Below are positions 27,823-35,302 of a DNA stretch of 64,000 nucleotides, one piece after another. The DNA lies in NCBI RefSeq assembly GCF_903819165.1, contig NZ_CAIJCS010000026.1, forward strand, positions 62,001 through 126,000, read 5' to 3'. Made by a program: the position numbers and the translations under genes. Positions within the stretch are counted from its first letter, which is position 1. Each line of letters begins with the position of its first letter. Source of the stretch: Aedoeadaptatus nemausensis. Lineage in GTDB: Bacteria; Bacillota; Clostridia; Tissierellales; Peptoniphilaceae. The notes beneath the pieces are model-generated. The model was not told where the DNA came from. It worked only from the letters and a program-made list of their open reading frames with translations, and made no database searches.

Positions 27823-27851
27823 AATGTACAACGATTTTCATTTTTCGTCAA
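27823..27851 (-). promoter_or_regulatory. tetR promoter
   Basis: On the minus strand TTGACG and TACATT are separated by 17 bp, directly next to the palindromic operator. Confidence 0.65.
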
Positions 27852-27873
27852 TCTTTTTCCGCGCTTTTCCCCA

Positions 27874-27902
27874 CAAAAAAAGCAGCTCCTTCGAGCCGCT
27901 TT
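27874..27902 (-). terminator. Terminator of the SLH/FMN-binding protein gene
   Basis: The arms AAAGCAGCTC and GAGCCGCTTT (one mismatch) enclose a CTTC loop, with a run of T on the minus strand. Confidence 0.85.
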
Positions 27903-27909
27903 CCTTATC

Positions 27910-29889
27910 TTATTTCAATGCGTTTAAAATCGCTTCCTGTGCCGCCTTCGCCGTAACGGTGGCGCCGCTTACGGTGTCCGCCATCGCTCTAACTTCTTTA
28001 GCGTCTTTGCCTAAGAATTTATCCAGCATCTTAGCGTCGATATATGTTTGATGGCGCTTAGCGCTTTCTCCATCCGCCTTTGTGTTGTCTTTTATGGCGG
28101 TAATCTTTCCGTCTTTTACCGTCACATCGGCGACGAAATCGTAGCCGAAGCTTCCCACCGGTGCTTTGCCCGTGTAGTTTCCGTCTTTTTTACCTTCCGC
28201 CTCTTTTATGCCTTCTTTAGCGGTATAGATGAATTCCAATGTGCCGTAGCCATAGGTTTCCACTTCGATTTTGTAAGTCATGCCTTTTGTAAAGACGGGG
28301 TTTTTCTTGCGGCCGAAGGTAACGGCTTCGCTGATGCTGCCGTCTCTTAAGAACATGGGGTTCTTTTGATAATCCCCTTTTGTTCCGTGGTGGCCTACAG
28401 GTTCGATATCCATGGCCTTATCTTTAATGGGTTCGTTACCCTTTAGGGGCGTCACGACGATCTCTTCGATATTTTGTTGGAAGTTGGCGTAATCATTGTC
28501 GGAAATAGTGAGCTTGCCATCTTTATAGGCTAATTTCGCGCCCTTTTCAATAACGAAGAAGGGATATTTACGCGGGCTTCCGTGACCGCTTTCGAAGTCC
28601 GGGGAGCGGTATTTTCCGCTTTCGTCCATAATATTTACCATGTATTTTCCGGCTTTTAAATCCCCTGCGATCGTAAGATCGAAGCCGTCTTTTGCCGCTT
28701 TCCATTGAATCTTGGAGCTGTCGATGATATTTTCGCCATTGTAAATGCCCGCGTTGACACTCACTAATTTTACCTTAAAATCTTTCGGCAAATTGTTTTT
28801 AAAGTGAACGGTAACCCCTTCTTTCGTGACCATGGGTTTTTCCGCCACGAGGGTTTCTTTTTCACCGAGGAATTTCTTCCCTTCTTTTTTATCGTATGCG
28901 TTTAAAATTGCCTGTTTAAAAGCCTTGCCCGTTTCCGTGGCGCCGGTTAAGGAATCTACTTCTCCGTGATTTACTTTTAAAGCTGCGACGCCTGCACGAT
29001 CGAGGCCTTTCACTTTATCGTAGAAATTCTGCTCTTTTAATTGGTTGAAGTAAGGGGCGTTCTTCTTGTCGAAGAATTCTTTCTTCATGCCGGGAGCTAA
29101 GCCCTTTTCAACCGTCTGATCGTCTTCTACCGACTGAATCTTGCCCTCTTTGTCCACGGTTACTTTCACGCGCACATTGTAAAAGGGCGGGTGAATAAAG
29201 GGTGCGATGGCGGGATATTGTTGCTGATCCACATTGGCATCGCCGAAAAGCACGCCCTCTTGCACTTGAGGCGCTTCTTCCTTTCCGAAAGCTTGGAAGA
29301 CGATTTGAGCGAATTCCGCACGGGTAATGCCGTCTTTCGGACGAAGGCTGCCGTTGTCACCGTTTACAATTTTTTGATCCACTAAAAAGTTAACGCCCTT
29401 CGCAGCCCAAGGGGCTACCTCTTTTCCGTCTTTAAAACCGTCCAGATGTTGCTTCGCTTCCTTTTCTCCGAGGACGCGGGCGAGAATCGTAAAGGCTTCT
29501 TCCCGGGTGATCTTGGCATTGGGCGCCATTTCACTTGCGGAGCGGCCGGAAATAAATCCCGCCTTTACGGCTTTTGCAATATCATCGTAAAACCAATCCT
29601 GCACTTTTACATCTTTAAAAGCGCTGATATCGGCTTTTTCGCTCGTTCCCTTGACGCGATTCATAATCGCCGCCATTTGGCCTCGGGTAAGGGACGCATT
29701 AGGTGCAATATGTACTGCGTCCATTCCCTTTAGGTAATTCTTCTCTAAGCAAAAACGTACAGGCTTGTAAGACCAGTGATTCTCCTTCGGCATATCTTTG
29801 AAGCTTTCAGCGTGTGCGCCGCCGTTCAGTGCAAAGCCGATGGCGAAGGCCGCAGCTACTGCCGGTAAATACTTTAGTTTTTTATTCAT
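27910..29889 (-). CDS. S-layer-anchored surface protein with two FMN-binding domains and a possible haem-interacting domain
   Basis: The 659-residue secreted protein has a signal peptide (residues 1-27, cut after AHA), then three SLH repeats (about 29-205) that would bind cell-wall polymer. A first FMN_bind domain ends in DSLTGATETG and a second, C-terminal one in DTVSGATVTA. Both fit the D-x-(S/T)-G-A-T signature where the last Thr is covalently flavinylated by ApbE. Between them lies a beta-rich stretch (TISDNDYANFQQNIEEIVVT to YKIEVETYGY) that resembles the DUF1533/haem-interacting domain of streptococcal Shr. Two Fur-like boxes overlap its promoter. I infer a surface flavoprotein for iron or haem reduction or capture; no apbE gene lies in the window. 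Confidence 0.85.
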   Translation of the reverse strand: MNKKLKYLPAVAAAFAIGFALNGGAHAESFKDMPKENHWSYKPVRFCLEKNYLKGMDAVHIAPNASLTRGQMAAIMNRVKGTSEKADISAFKDVKVQDWFYDDIAKAVKAGFISGRSASEMAPNAKITREEAFTILARVLGEKEAKQHLDGFKDGKEVAPWAAKGVNFLVDQKIVNGDNGSLRPKDGITRAEFAQIVFQAFGKEEAPQVQEGVLFGDANVDQQQYPAIAPFIHPPFYNVRVKVTVDKEGKIQSVEDDQTVEKGLAPGMKKEFFDKKNAPYFNQLKEQNFYDKVKGLDRAGVAALKVNHGEVDSLTGATETGKAFKQAILNAYDKKEGKKFLGEKETLVAEKPMVTKEGVTVHFKNNLPKDFKVKLVSVNAGIYNGENIIDSSKIQWKAAKDGFDLTIAGDLKAGKYMVNIMDESGKYRSPDFESGHGSPRKYPFFVIEKGAKLAYKDGKLTISDNDYANFQQNIEEIVVTPLKGNEPIKDKAMDIEPVGHHGTKGDYQKNPMFLRDGSISEAVTFGRKKNPVFTKGMTYKIEVETYGYGTLEFIYTAKEGIKEAEGKKDGNYTGKAPVGSFGYDFVADVTVKDGKITAIKDNTKADGESAKRHQTYIDAKMLDKFLGKDAKEVRAMADTVSGATVTAKAAQEAILNALK

Positions 29890-29904
29890 AAAAAACCTCC
29901 TTAT

Positions 29905-29919
29905 TAATATTAATTATCA
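29905..29919. promoter_or_regulatory. Fur-like box 1 of the SLH/FMN gene
   Basis: TAATATTAATTATCA matches the 7-1-7 Fur core at 12 of 14 positions. It lies immediately downstream of the -10 element, sharing one base with it. Confidence 0.6.
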
Positions 29920-29947
29920 TTATAGCGGCCCTTTTCACATTTGACAA
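29919..29947 (-). promoter_or_regulatory. Promoter of the SLH/FMN gene
   Basis: On the minus strand TTGTCA and TATAAT are separated by 17 bp, about 30 nt before the start codon. The Shine-Dalgarno is AAGGAGG. Confidence 0.8.
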
Positions 29948-29956
29948 TAGTTATCA
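29942..29956. promoter_or_regulatory. Fur-like box 2 of the SLH/FMN gene
   Basis: TGACAATAGTTATCA matches the 7-1-7 Fur core at 12 of 14 positions and covers the -35 element. Together with box 1 it would block the promoter on both sides. Confidence 0.65.
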
Positions 29957-30010
29957 TTTATAAATTTTCTTCAATAAGAAGGCCACCGGGCCGAAGTCTC
30001 TCAAGCATTT

Positions 30011-30053
30011 AAAAACCCCAAAAGATTGGATTTGTTATCCAACTTTTGGGGTT
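30011..30053 (-). terminator. Terminator of the YdjY-like lipoprotein gene
   Basis: A long stem AACCCCAAAAG.TTGGAT with one bulge and a short loop is followed by TTTTTAAA on the minus strand. Confidence 0.8.
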
Positions 30054-30072
30054 CATGCAGAACAGTCGCTTT

Positions 30073-30792
30073 TTATTTTGCTGCAAAGGTAATGATTACC
30101 GGAGTTTTATCAGCGGGTACATTGTCTTTATTGAGCATAAGTGTGAAGTTTTCTTTTTCATCGTCGCCGATTTTATGGGTGTGGTTCGAGGTGATGCCTG
30201 CAGGGCAGGAAAGTAAGCAGGAGATGCAACCTGTTCCGGCACTTTCTTGGAATTCATAGTTTCCGCCGAAGCGAATGTCGATGGGCTGGCCGGAAGAGTC
30301 GGCTACTACTTCATCGACGGTGAAGATTTTGTCGTTTCCATCAAATTGGAAGGACACATCCAAGGCATCGCCTTCCACTTGGGCCTTACCCATATTGTCT
30401 TTCGTCATATTGTTGCCGGCTTTTAGACCTAGAGATTCCAAAGCATCGTGAAATTCGAGCGCCTTAGCGTCGGAAATAAACATAGCGTGATTCGATTCTT
30501 TTCCGTCTCTTGCGACAATCATGTGCATAGTAGATTCGTCTTTGTATTTTTCGTTGACTTCCGCATAAATCTTAACAGTATTATTTTCCTTATCCACGAC
30601 CATGGGGTTTTCTTTCGTGGGAACGGAGGCATCTTCAGTAGCTTCTTCAGTTTGCGCTGCGTTATTTGCCGCTTGTGCATTCTCTACTTTGTTTTCTTCT
30701 GCCGGAGCATTGTTGCCTTCCGCTTTCGGTCCGCAAGCTGTAAGGCCGAGAGCCAGGCAAAGGGCTAATGTAGCGATCCAAGTTTTTTTCAT
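30073..30792 (-). CDS. YdjY-like lipoprotein with CxxCxxxC motif
   Basis: The 239-residue protein has a lipoprotein signal (LTAC, Cys20), an Ala/Glu/Asn-rich linker to about residue 60, then a domain with THMHM-type and EFHDALESLGLKAGNN segments that resembles the YdjY family. Near residue 190 comes GTGCISCLLSCPAG, with cysteines spaced C-x2-C-x3-C and histidines soon after (SNHTHK). Such spacing could hold a metal or a redox centre on the outer face. The neighbour is the Fur-boxed flavin surface protein, so a role in extracellular electron transfer is plausible but unproven. Confidence 0.75.
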   Translation of the reverse strand: MKKTWIATLALCLALGLTACGPKAEGNNAPAEENKVENAQAANNAAQTEEATEDASVPTKENPMVVDKENNTVKIYAEVNEKYKDESTMHMIVARDGKESNHAMFISDAKALEFHDALESLGLKAGNNMTKDNMGKAQVEGDALDVSFQFDGNDKIFTVDEVVADSSGQPIDIRFGGNYEFQESAGTGCISCLLSCPAGITSNHTHKIGDDEKENFTLMLNKDNVPADKTPVIITFAAK

Positions 30793-30916
30793 GAAATCCT
30801 TCTTTCTATGATTCTTTACATACTTCTAAACTAATCTTAAACCTGTTTTACTCGTTCTTCAAATTGAAATATAAATATGATCCCGATCACTATTGCCTTT
30901 TTCTATAAATCCCAAT

Positions 30917-30941
30917 AAAAAAACGCCGGTTTCCCGGCGAA
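30917..30941 (-). terminator. Terminator of the 3D/G5 protein gene
   Basis: A CGCCGG/CCGGCG stem with a TTTC loop is followed by seven T on the minus strand. Confidence 0.88.
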
Positions 30942-30944
30942 TCC

Positions 30945-31907
30945 TTAATCTTCAAGAATGTAGACGACGACATTCCGTCTGCCGAAGCGCAAGGCTTGGC
31001 TTCTGGAATTATAAAATAAATCGATGCGATTGCCCTTGATGGCGCCGCCCGTATCTTCCGCTACGGCAAACCCGTAAGTAGGGAAATCGTCGGCACTTTC
31101 GATGTAAAGCTTGGTACCGAGAGGAATGACGCGAGGGTCTACGGCCACAGCGCCTACTCTCGCCCGTGTGCCCGACGCCGTCCACTTGCCGGCGCTGGGA
31201 TCATATGCCGTTCCCCGCATGACGATCTTCTTCTTATATTTTTTGCCGTGAATCATATTTTCGGGCTTCTTCGTACCCACTTCCACTATTTTATCTCGGC
31301 TTTCCGTGAGGATTCGAGAGCCTATCACGATGCTTCCCCGTTCTTCTCCGTTAACGGTTGTGACGAGACGGGTCTCTTCTACCACGCCCTTTACGCCTTC
31401 TTGCACGACTTTTTGCGTACCCTCGTAGAGATTGGGGTTTTCTCGCGTAACGGTTTCAAAGTCCATTTGCTTTTGACGTACTACCGTCTCTTCTTTTTCA
31501 CGATTGATGCGGAGGATTTCTCCTTTGCCGATGCGGCCGTTTAAAGGGGGCGTGACCGTGTCGTTTTTCCCGAGGGTGATCTTAAGTTCTTTTAAAATAT
31601 CTTTCACGCGATCGCTTTTTACGGAGCGCAGATATTCCTTTTCGCCGTCTTTTACGTGGACGGTCATGCCCTGTTCGATGCGGACGATGCCGTCTTCCGG
31701 TACGGCTTCCGAGGCGCTGGGGAAGGGAACGTAGCCTCCGGGGATGTCGATTCTCTTTTCCACAATAACTTCGCCGACGGTCTTGCCTTCGGATTCAACG
31801 GTTACGGGCGCTTTGCCCGCCGTTTCGATGGACAGCGTCTTCGCCTCAACGGAAGAGGGGATAATTAAACTTAGGGCCAGTGCCGAAAGGGCCAGGGTCT
31901 TTTTCAT
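30945..31907 (-). CDS. Secreted cell-wall protein with DUF348, G5 and 3D domains (YabE-like)
   Basis: The 320-residue protein has a signal peptide (residues 1-22), two DUF348 repeats (KTLSIETAGKAPVTVESEGKT and RIEQGMTVHVKDGEK regions), a G5 domain (about 150-215) and a C-terminal 3D domain. The 3D domain contains MRGTAYDPSAGKWTASG and AEDTGGAIKGNRIDLF, whose aspartates form the catalytic site of lytic transglycosylases. It probably acts on peptidoglycan during growth or resuscitation, like YabE/YuiC. It is monocistronic between two terminators. Confidence 0.9.
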   Translation of the reverse strand: MKKTLALSALALSLIIPSSVEAKTLSIETAGKAPVTVESEGKTVGEVIVEKRIDIPGGYVPFPSASEAVPEDGIVRIEQGMTVHVKDGEKEYLRSVKSDRVKDILKELKITLGKNDTVTPPLNGRIGKGEILRINREKEETVVRQKQMDFETVTRENPNLYEGTQKVVQEGVKGVVEETRLVTTVNGEERGSIVIGSRILTESRDKIVEVGTKKPENMIHGKKYKKKIVMRGTAYDPSAGKWTASGTRARVGAVAVDPRVIPLGTKLYIESADDFPTYGFAVAEDTGGAIKGNRIDLFYNSRSQALRFGRRNVVVYILED

Positions 31908-31937
31908 CTATGTCAAACTCCTTTGAGATTCATGGCA

Positions 31938-31965
31938 ATAAAAAAGGTTACAGAATGTAACCTTT
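31938..31965 (-). terminator. Terminator of the patatin-Nudix operon
   Basis: The perfect arms AAAGGTTAC and GTAACCTTT enclose a 5-nt loop and are followed by a T run on the minus strand. Confidence 0.85.
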
Positions 31966-32042
31966 CTAACATTCACTGGGCTATTGTACCAATGAGTTGT
32001 TTCCATCGCAATAAAACCGATGAGTTTGTCATTATTTTGTAA

Positions 32043-32672
32043 TTAATCTGCAGTTCGTAAAAGTTCCGCCACACCGCGCATAATTTTCGCCGTCATGCCC
32101 CACACGATTTGTTCTTTTTCCTTCGCTTCCGTATAAAAGAAGATGCGATCTTTTATATTGCGAAAAGGCGCCACCGTCGTTTGGGGAATTAAATCGTAGG
32201 GGAAGCCTTCGTCTACATCTTTTTTAAATTCGATGACGTGTTCCTCAGGCTCCGTATCGAGGAAGACCGAAAGAGGCACGGTAAACACATAGGCCACTTC
32301 CCCCGGTTCCGGAGAGATATCTTTCACGTCGATGCCCTCGATGGTGCCGATAAAGACGTGAACCGCCCGATTGTTTCGGGCCATGAGATAGTTCCCTTCC
32401 CCGAGAATCTTCAAATGTTTCGGATCGATGCGAAGCTCCTCGATGGTCTCTCGAAAGGCTGCCTCTCTCGGCGTCTCCCCCTCTTCGATGCGTCCGCCGG
32501 GGAGAGAGACTTCCCCCGTGTGGTTTTTCAGAAGGAGTGAGCGCTTTTCAAAGAGCACGTGAGTTTCCCCGTCCACATCCATAAGGGCACACAAAACGGC
32601 AAAGCGATGATCTACGCCCAAGGGCTCCGGCACGTGATCGTCCAGTATCTTTTTTATTTTTTCCCTATTCAA
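32043..32672 (-). CDS. Nudix hydrolase, CoA pyrophosphatase type
   Basis: The protein is about 209 residues. The Nudix box is GGRIEEGETPREAAFRETIEE, with the G-x5-E-x7-R-E-x2-E-E pattern, preceded by LKNHTGEVSLP, which is typical of NudL/CoA diphosphatases. I chose a TTG start that follows AGAGGT and overlaps the patatin stop by 8 bp; the longer upstream extension lies inside the patatin gene. The substrate (CoA or ADP-ribose type nucleotides) is inferred from the family. Confidence 0.85.
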   Translation of the reverse strand: MNREKIKKILDDHVPEPLGVDHRFAVLCALMDVDGETHVLFEKRSLLLKNHTGEVSLPGGRIEEGETPREAAFRETIEELRIDPKHLKILGEGNYLMARNNRAVHVFIGTIEGIDVKDISPEPGEVAYVFTVPLSVFLDTEPEEHVIEFKKDVDEGFPYDLIPQTTVAPFRNIKDRIFFYTEAKEKEQIVWGMTAKIMRGVAELLRTAD

Positions 32673-33780
32673 TGGCCAACCTCTTTCTACTAAACAATAA
32701 ATAGAGCACGCGCTCGAGCATGGATTCCACCGGCGGGCGCACATCCTGCTTATTCCCCATCTCCTCCATTAAGCCGTCGAGAGTGTAGATCTTGTCTCGG
32801 TCCATATGGAGCTGATCGGCGCGGGCTTCCACAAGCCCCAGAAGGAGGTCTTTATAGCTGTATTTCTCTCCGAGAGACAGAGCCACCGCCAGTTTCGGCC
32901 ATAGATTTTCGTGAATCCCCCGCTCCGGCGAACCTTTCTCTTCTACCAAATAGCGGAAATCTTCCGTAGCGGCGAAGAACAAATCGTCGAGACGTTTTAG
33001 AGCTTCTCGTTCGCCGAAGGGGAAGAAGGTGTAATCCATGCCGTCGTACCCTCCGAGTATCCTGCGGCCATGGCGATAGCCCAGCTGCATTCTTTGAGGA
33101 GCAAGTTCCGGATCGAAGTGCATAGTTTCGGCAATGGGGCGGGTCGGTCCGATGACAATGCTTCTTTCGGGAAAGACTTCCCCTTTTGGAGGATTGGTCC
33201 TTAAAATAATGGGATCCAGCCCTTTGGCTACGACCATTTCATAGGGCAGATTGTTTCCTATGCCGCCGTCGACGTAAAGTTTGCCGTCGATTTTTACCGG
33301 CGCGAAGATGGGATAGCAGCAGCTCGCCAAAATATAATTGGGGAGCCGCCCCTTGGGAATATCATCAAGATACAAAAATTTCGTCTTCGCCTCGCTCATA
33401 CTGTAGACTACGAGGCCGTAATCCATCGAGCTGTTCCGAATAGCTTCTTCATCGATGTGGCGATGGATCAATTCCTTTAAAGGTTCGATGTCCACTCGGC
33501 GCACCGCTCGCGCCGTCTTGGCAAAGCTTACGGGATCCAAACCCCTTTTTACTTCCATAAGAGCCGAGGCCAGTTCGCCGCCGTTTCCGAAGGAAATCCT
33601 CGACCAGATTTTCGCCAGCTCGTCGGTATTTCCCTGAACAATAAAGGCGCCGTTTAAGGCGCCCATAGATGTGCCGACAACCATTCGAATGTCGGGCTTT
33701 TTTTCTTGAACGGCCATATAGGCGCCGAGCTGATAGCTCCCCTTGGCGCCTCCGCCTTCAAGCACTAAACCGTAAGCCAT
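32665..33780 (-). CDS. Patatin-like phospholipase
   Basis: The 371-residue protein has the oxyanion glycines GGGAKG (9-14), the nucleophile motif GTSMG (Ser38) and the Asp of the catalytic dyad in DGG (Asp171). This is the patatin/RssA type of serine lipase acting on membrane lipids. It abuts mscL upstream without a gap, so the three genes mscL-patatin-Nudix form one transcript. Confidence 0.92.
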   Translation of the reverse strand: MAYGLVLEGGGAKGSYQLGAYMAVQEKKPDIRMVVGTSMGALNGAFIVQGNTDELAKIWSRISFGNGGELASALMEVKRGLDPVSFAKTARAVRRVDIEPLKELIHRHIDEEAIRNSSMDYGLVVYSMSEAKTKFLYLDDIPKGRLPNYILASCCYPIFAPVKIDGKLYVDGGIGNNLPYEMVVAKGLDPIILRTNPPKGEVFPERSIVIGPTRPIAETMHFDPELAPQRMQLGYRHGRRILGGYDGMDYTFFPFGEREALKRLDDLFFAATEDFRYLVEEKGSPERGIHENLWPKLAVALSLGEKYSYKDLLLGLVEARADQLHMDRDKIYTLDGLMEEMGNKQDVRPPVESMLERVLYLLFSRKRLAIE

Positions 33781-34233
33781 TTATTTGTCCAGTTCTGCCG
33801 TACAGTGGGGGCAACGGGTAGCATCGATGTGAATTTCTTCGAAGCAGTAGGGGCAGTTCTTCGTAGTGGGAGCTGCCACCTCTTCGTGAACAAAGCGGCT
33901 CTTTACTTTGGCGATTTGTTTAATCACCATAAAGATGACGAAGGCGATAATGAGAAAATCGATAATATTTTGAATAAAATTGCCATAAGCCAATATCGGC
34001 GCACCGCTTTCCGCCGCTTCTACGGGATTAGCGTAGGTCTTGCCGTCTAAAGCCAGATACATCTTTGTAAGGTCGATGCCGCCGAGGGCCAAACCGATTA
34101 AAGGCATTAAAATATCGTTGACGAGAGAGGTCACGATTTTTCCGAAGGCCCCACCGATGATAACACCGACGGCCATGTCGAGAACATTGCCTTGGGCAAT
34201 AAAATCTTTAAATTCACTTAGTGTCTTTTTCAT
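33781..34233 (-). CDS. mscL: Large-conductance mechanosensitive channel MscL with C-terminal zinc ribbon
   Basis: Residues 1-110 are a standard MscL: FKDFIAQGNVLDMAVGVIIGGAFGKIVTSLVNDILMPLIG, an external loop and a second helix. Instead of the usual amphipathic C-terminal bundle ending, the protein closes with two CxxC pairs (CPYC and CPHC, about residues 129-144), a zinc-ribbon-like tail. The channel opens under membrane tension to release solutes. The tail may tune gating or bind metal. Confidence 0.95.
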   Translation of the reverse strand: MKKTLSEFKDFIAQGNVLDMAVGVIIGGAFGKIVTSLVNDILMPLIGLALGGIDLTKMYLALDGKTYANPVEAAESGAPILAYGNFIQNIIDFLIIAFVIFMVIKQIAKVKSRFVHEEVAAPTTKNCPYCFEEIHIDATRCPHCTAELDK

Positions 34234-34304
34234 CTTACTTACCGTTACTTCCTTTCTTTTGATCCCTTTCTTCTCGTGCTATACTTATCCTATGGAGGTG
34301 TGCT

Positions 34305-34727
34305 TTGAGAAAATCTTGGGATAGTTACTTTATGAAAATTACAGAAATGGTTGCCAGTCGTTCCACTTGCGACCGAGCAATGGTAGGCTGCGTGCTCGTC
34401 AACCGGGATCACCGGATCGTCTCCACAGGCTATAACGGCTCGGTTTCGGGAAACCCCCATTGCGACGACGTGGGCCACACCATGCGCGACGGCCACTGCA
34501 TCGCCACCATTCACGCGGAAATGAATGCGATATTATATTGCGCAAAAGAGGGAATCCCCACAAAGGGAACTATTTGTTATGTTACCCATTTCCCCTGCTT
34601 AAACTGCACAAAAGCACTTATTCAGGCGGGAATTTGCGAAATCATCTATAAAGACGATTATCGTGTCGACGAATACGCCGTAGAGCTATTTGAGAAGAAC
34701 AATATACCTGTTCGAAAATATGACTAG
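34305..34727 (+). CDS. dCMP deaminase family protein (ComEB-like)
   Basis: The 140-residue zinc deaminase has the catalytic HAEMNAI and FPCLNC motifs, plus the extra Cys/His ligands HCDDVGH that are typical of dCMP deaminases. The start is TTG preceded by GGAGGTG; no ATG fits. It supplies dUMP for thymidylate synthesis. Its stop shares the bases CTAG with the stop of the convergent RNase H gene. Confidence 0.92.
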   Translation: MRKSWDSYFMKITEMVASRSTCDRAMVGCVLVNRDHRIVSTGYNGSVSGNPHCDDVGHTMRDGHCIATIHAEMNAILYCAKEGIPTKGTICYVTHFPCLNCTKALIQAGICEIIYKDDYRVDEYAVELFEKNNIPVRKYD

Positions 34728-35302
34728 AACTCCGCTTCCTTCGCCAGAGTATCCGCCCGCTCGTTACCTTCCACGCCGGTATGGGCCTCTACTTTTACAA
34801 AGTGGACCTTTAGTCGATCTTTTATGGAATCATAGAACGCTTTATAGTCTATGGTTCCTTTTTTATTGCACTTCCACTCTCCCTTGGCCCAGTGCTCGAT
34901 GCCGGCGTAGTCGTAGTGGAGGACGAGGGTATCGTGTCCCGTCTCCAGGGCCCGCTCCATGGCCACCCGGGCGCCTAAAATCTCCCCGGCCACATTGCGC
35001 ATACTGGCCATCTCTCCCTGAAAGCGGCGACTGTCTTCCCAGATCACCTCGCCCTCATCGTAAAGGACCACGCCATAGCTGTAGCTCTTATCCTCGTGGC
35101 GATAGGATCCGTCCACATAGGCGATAAGGCCTTCGGGGGATTCTTCCTCTTGCGACTGCCCCATAAAAGCCTCCGCATCTTCACGGCGCTTAAAGGATTT
35201 ATAAATTGCGCCTTTAAAGCCGTGAACTTGCATTTTGCAACTCTCCCAATCCGTATAAATACCGGGCGTCTTGCCGGCCCGCACGGCGTAAAATTTACTC
35301 AT
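34724..35302 (-). CDS. rnhA: Ribonuclease H1 with N-terminal viroplasmin (RNA/DNA hybrid-binding) domain
   Basis: The protein is about 192 residues. The N-terminal domain MSKFYAVRAGKTPGIYTDWESCKMQVHGFKGA is the hybrid-binding fold of RNase HI. The C-terminal catalytic domain has YVDGSY, the Glu of GEILGA, the Asp of HYDYAG and the Asp of ERADTLA. The start ATG overlaps the larC stop (ATGA), and a longer upstream frame inside larC is ignored. It removes RNA from RNA/DNA hybrids. Confidence 0.93.
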   Translation of the reverse strand: MSKFYAVRAGKTPGIYTDWESCKMQVHGFKGAIYKSFKRREDAEAFMGQSQEEESPEGLIAYVDGSYRHEDKSYSYGVVLYDEGEVIWEDSRRFQGEMASMRNVAGEILGARVAMERALETGHDTLVLHYDYAGIEHWAKGEWKCNKKGTIDYKAFYDSIKDRLKVHFVKVEAHTGVEGNERADTLAKEAEF

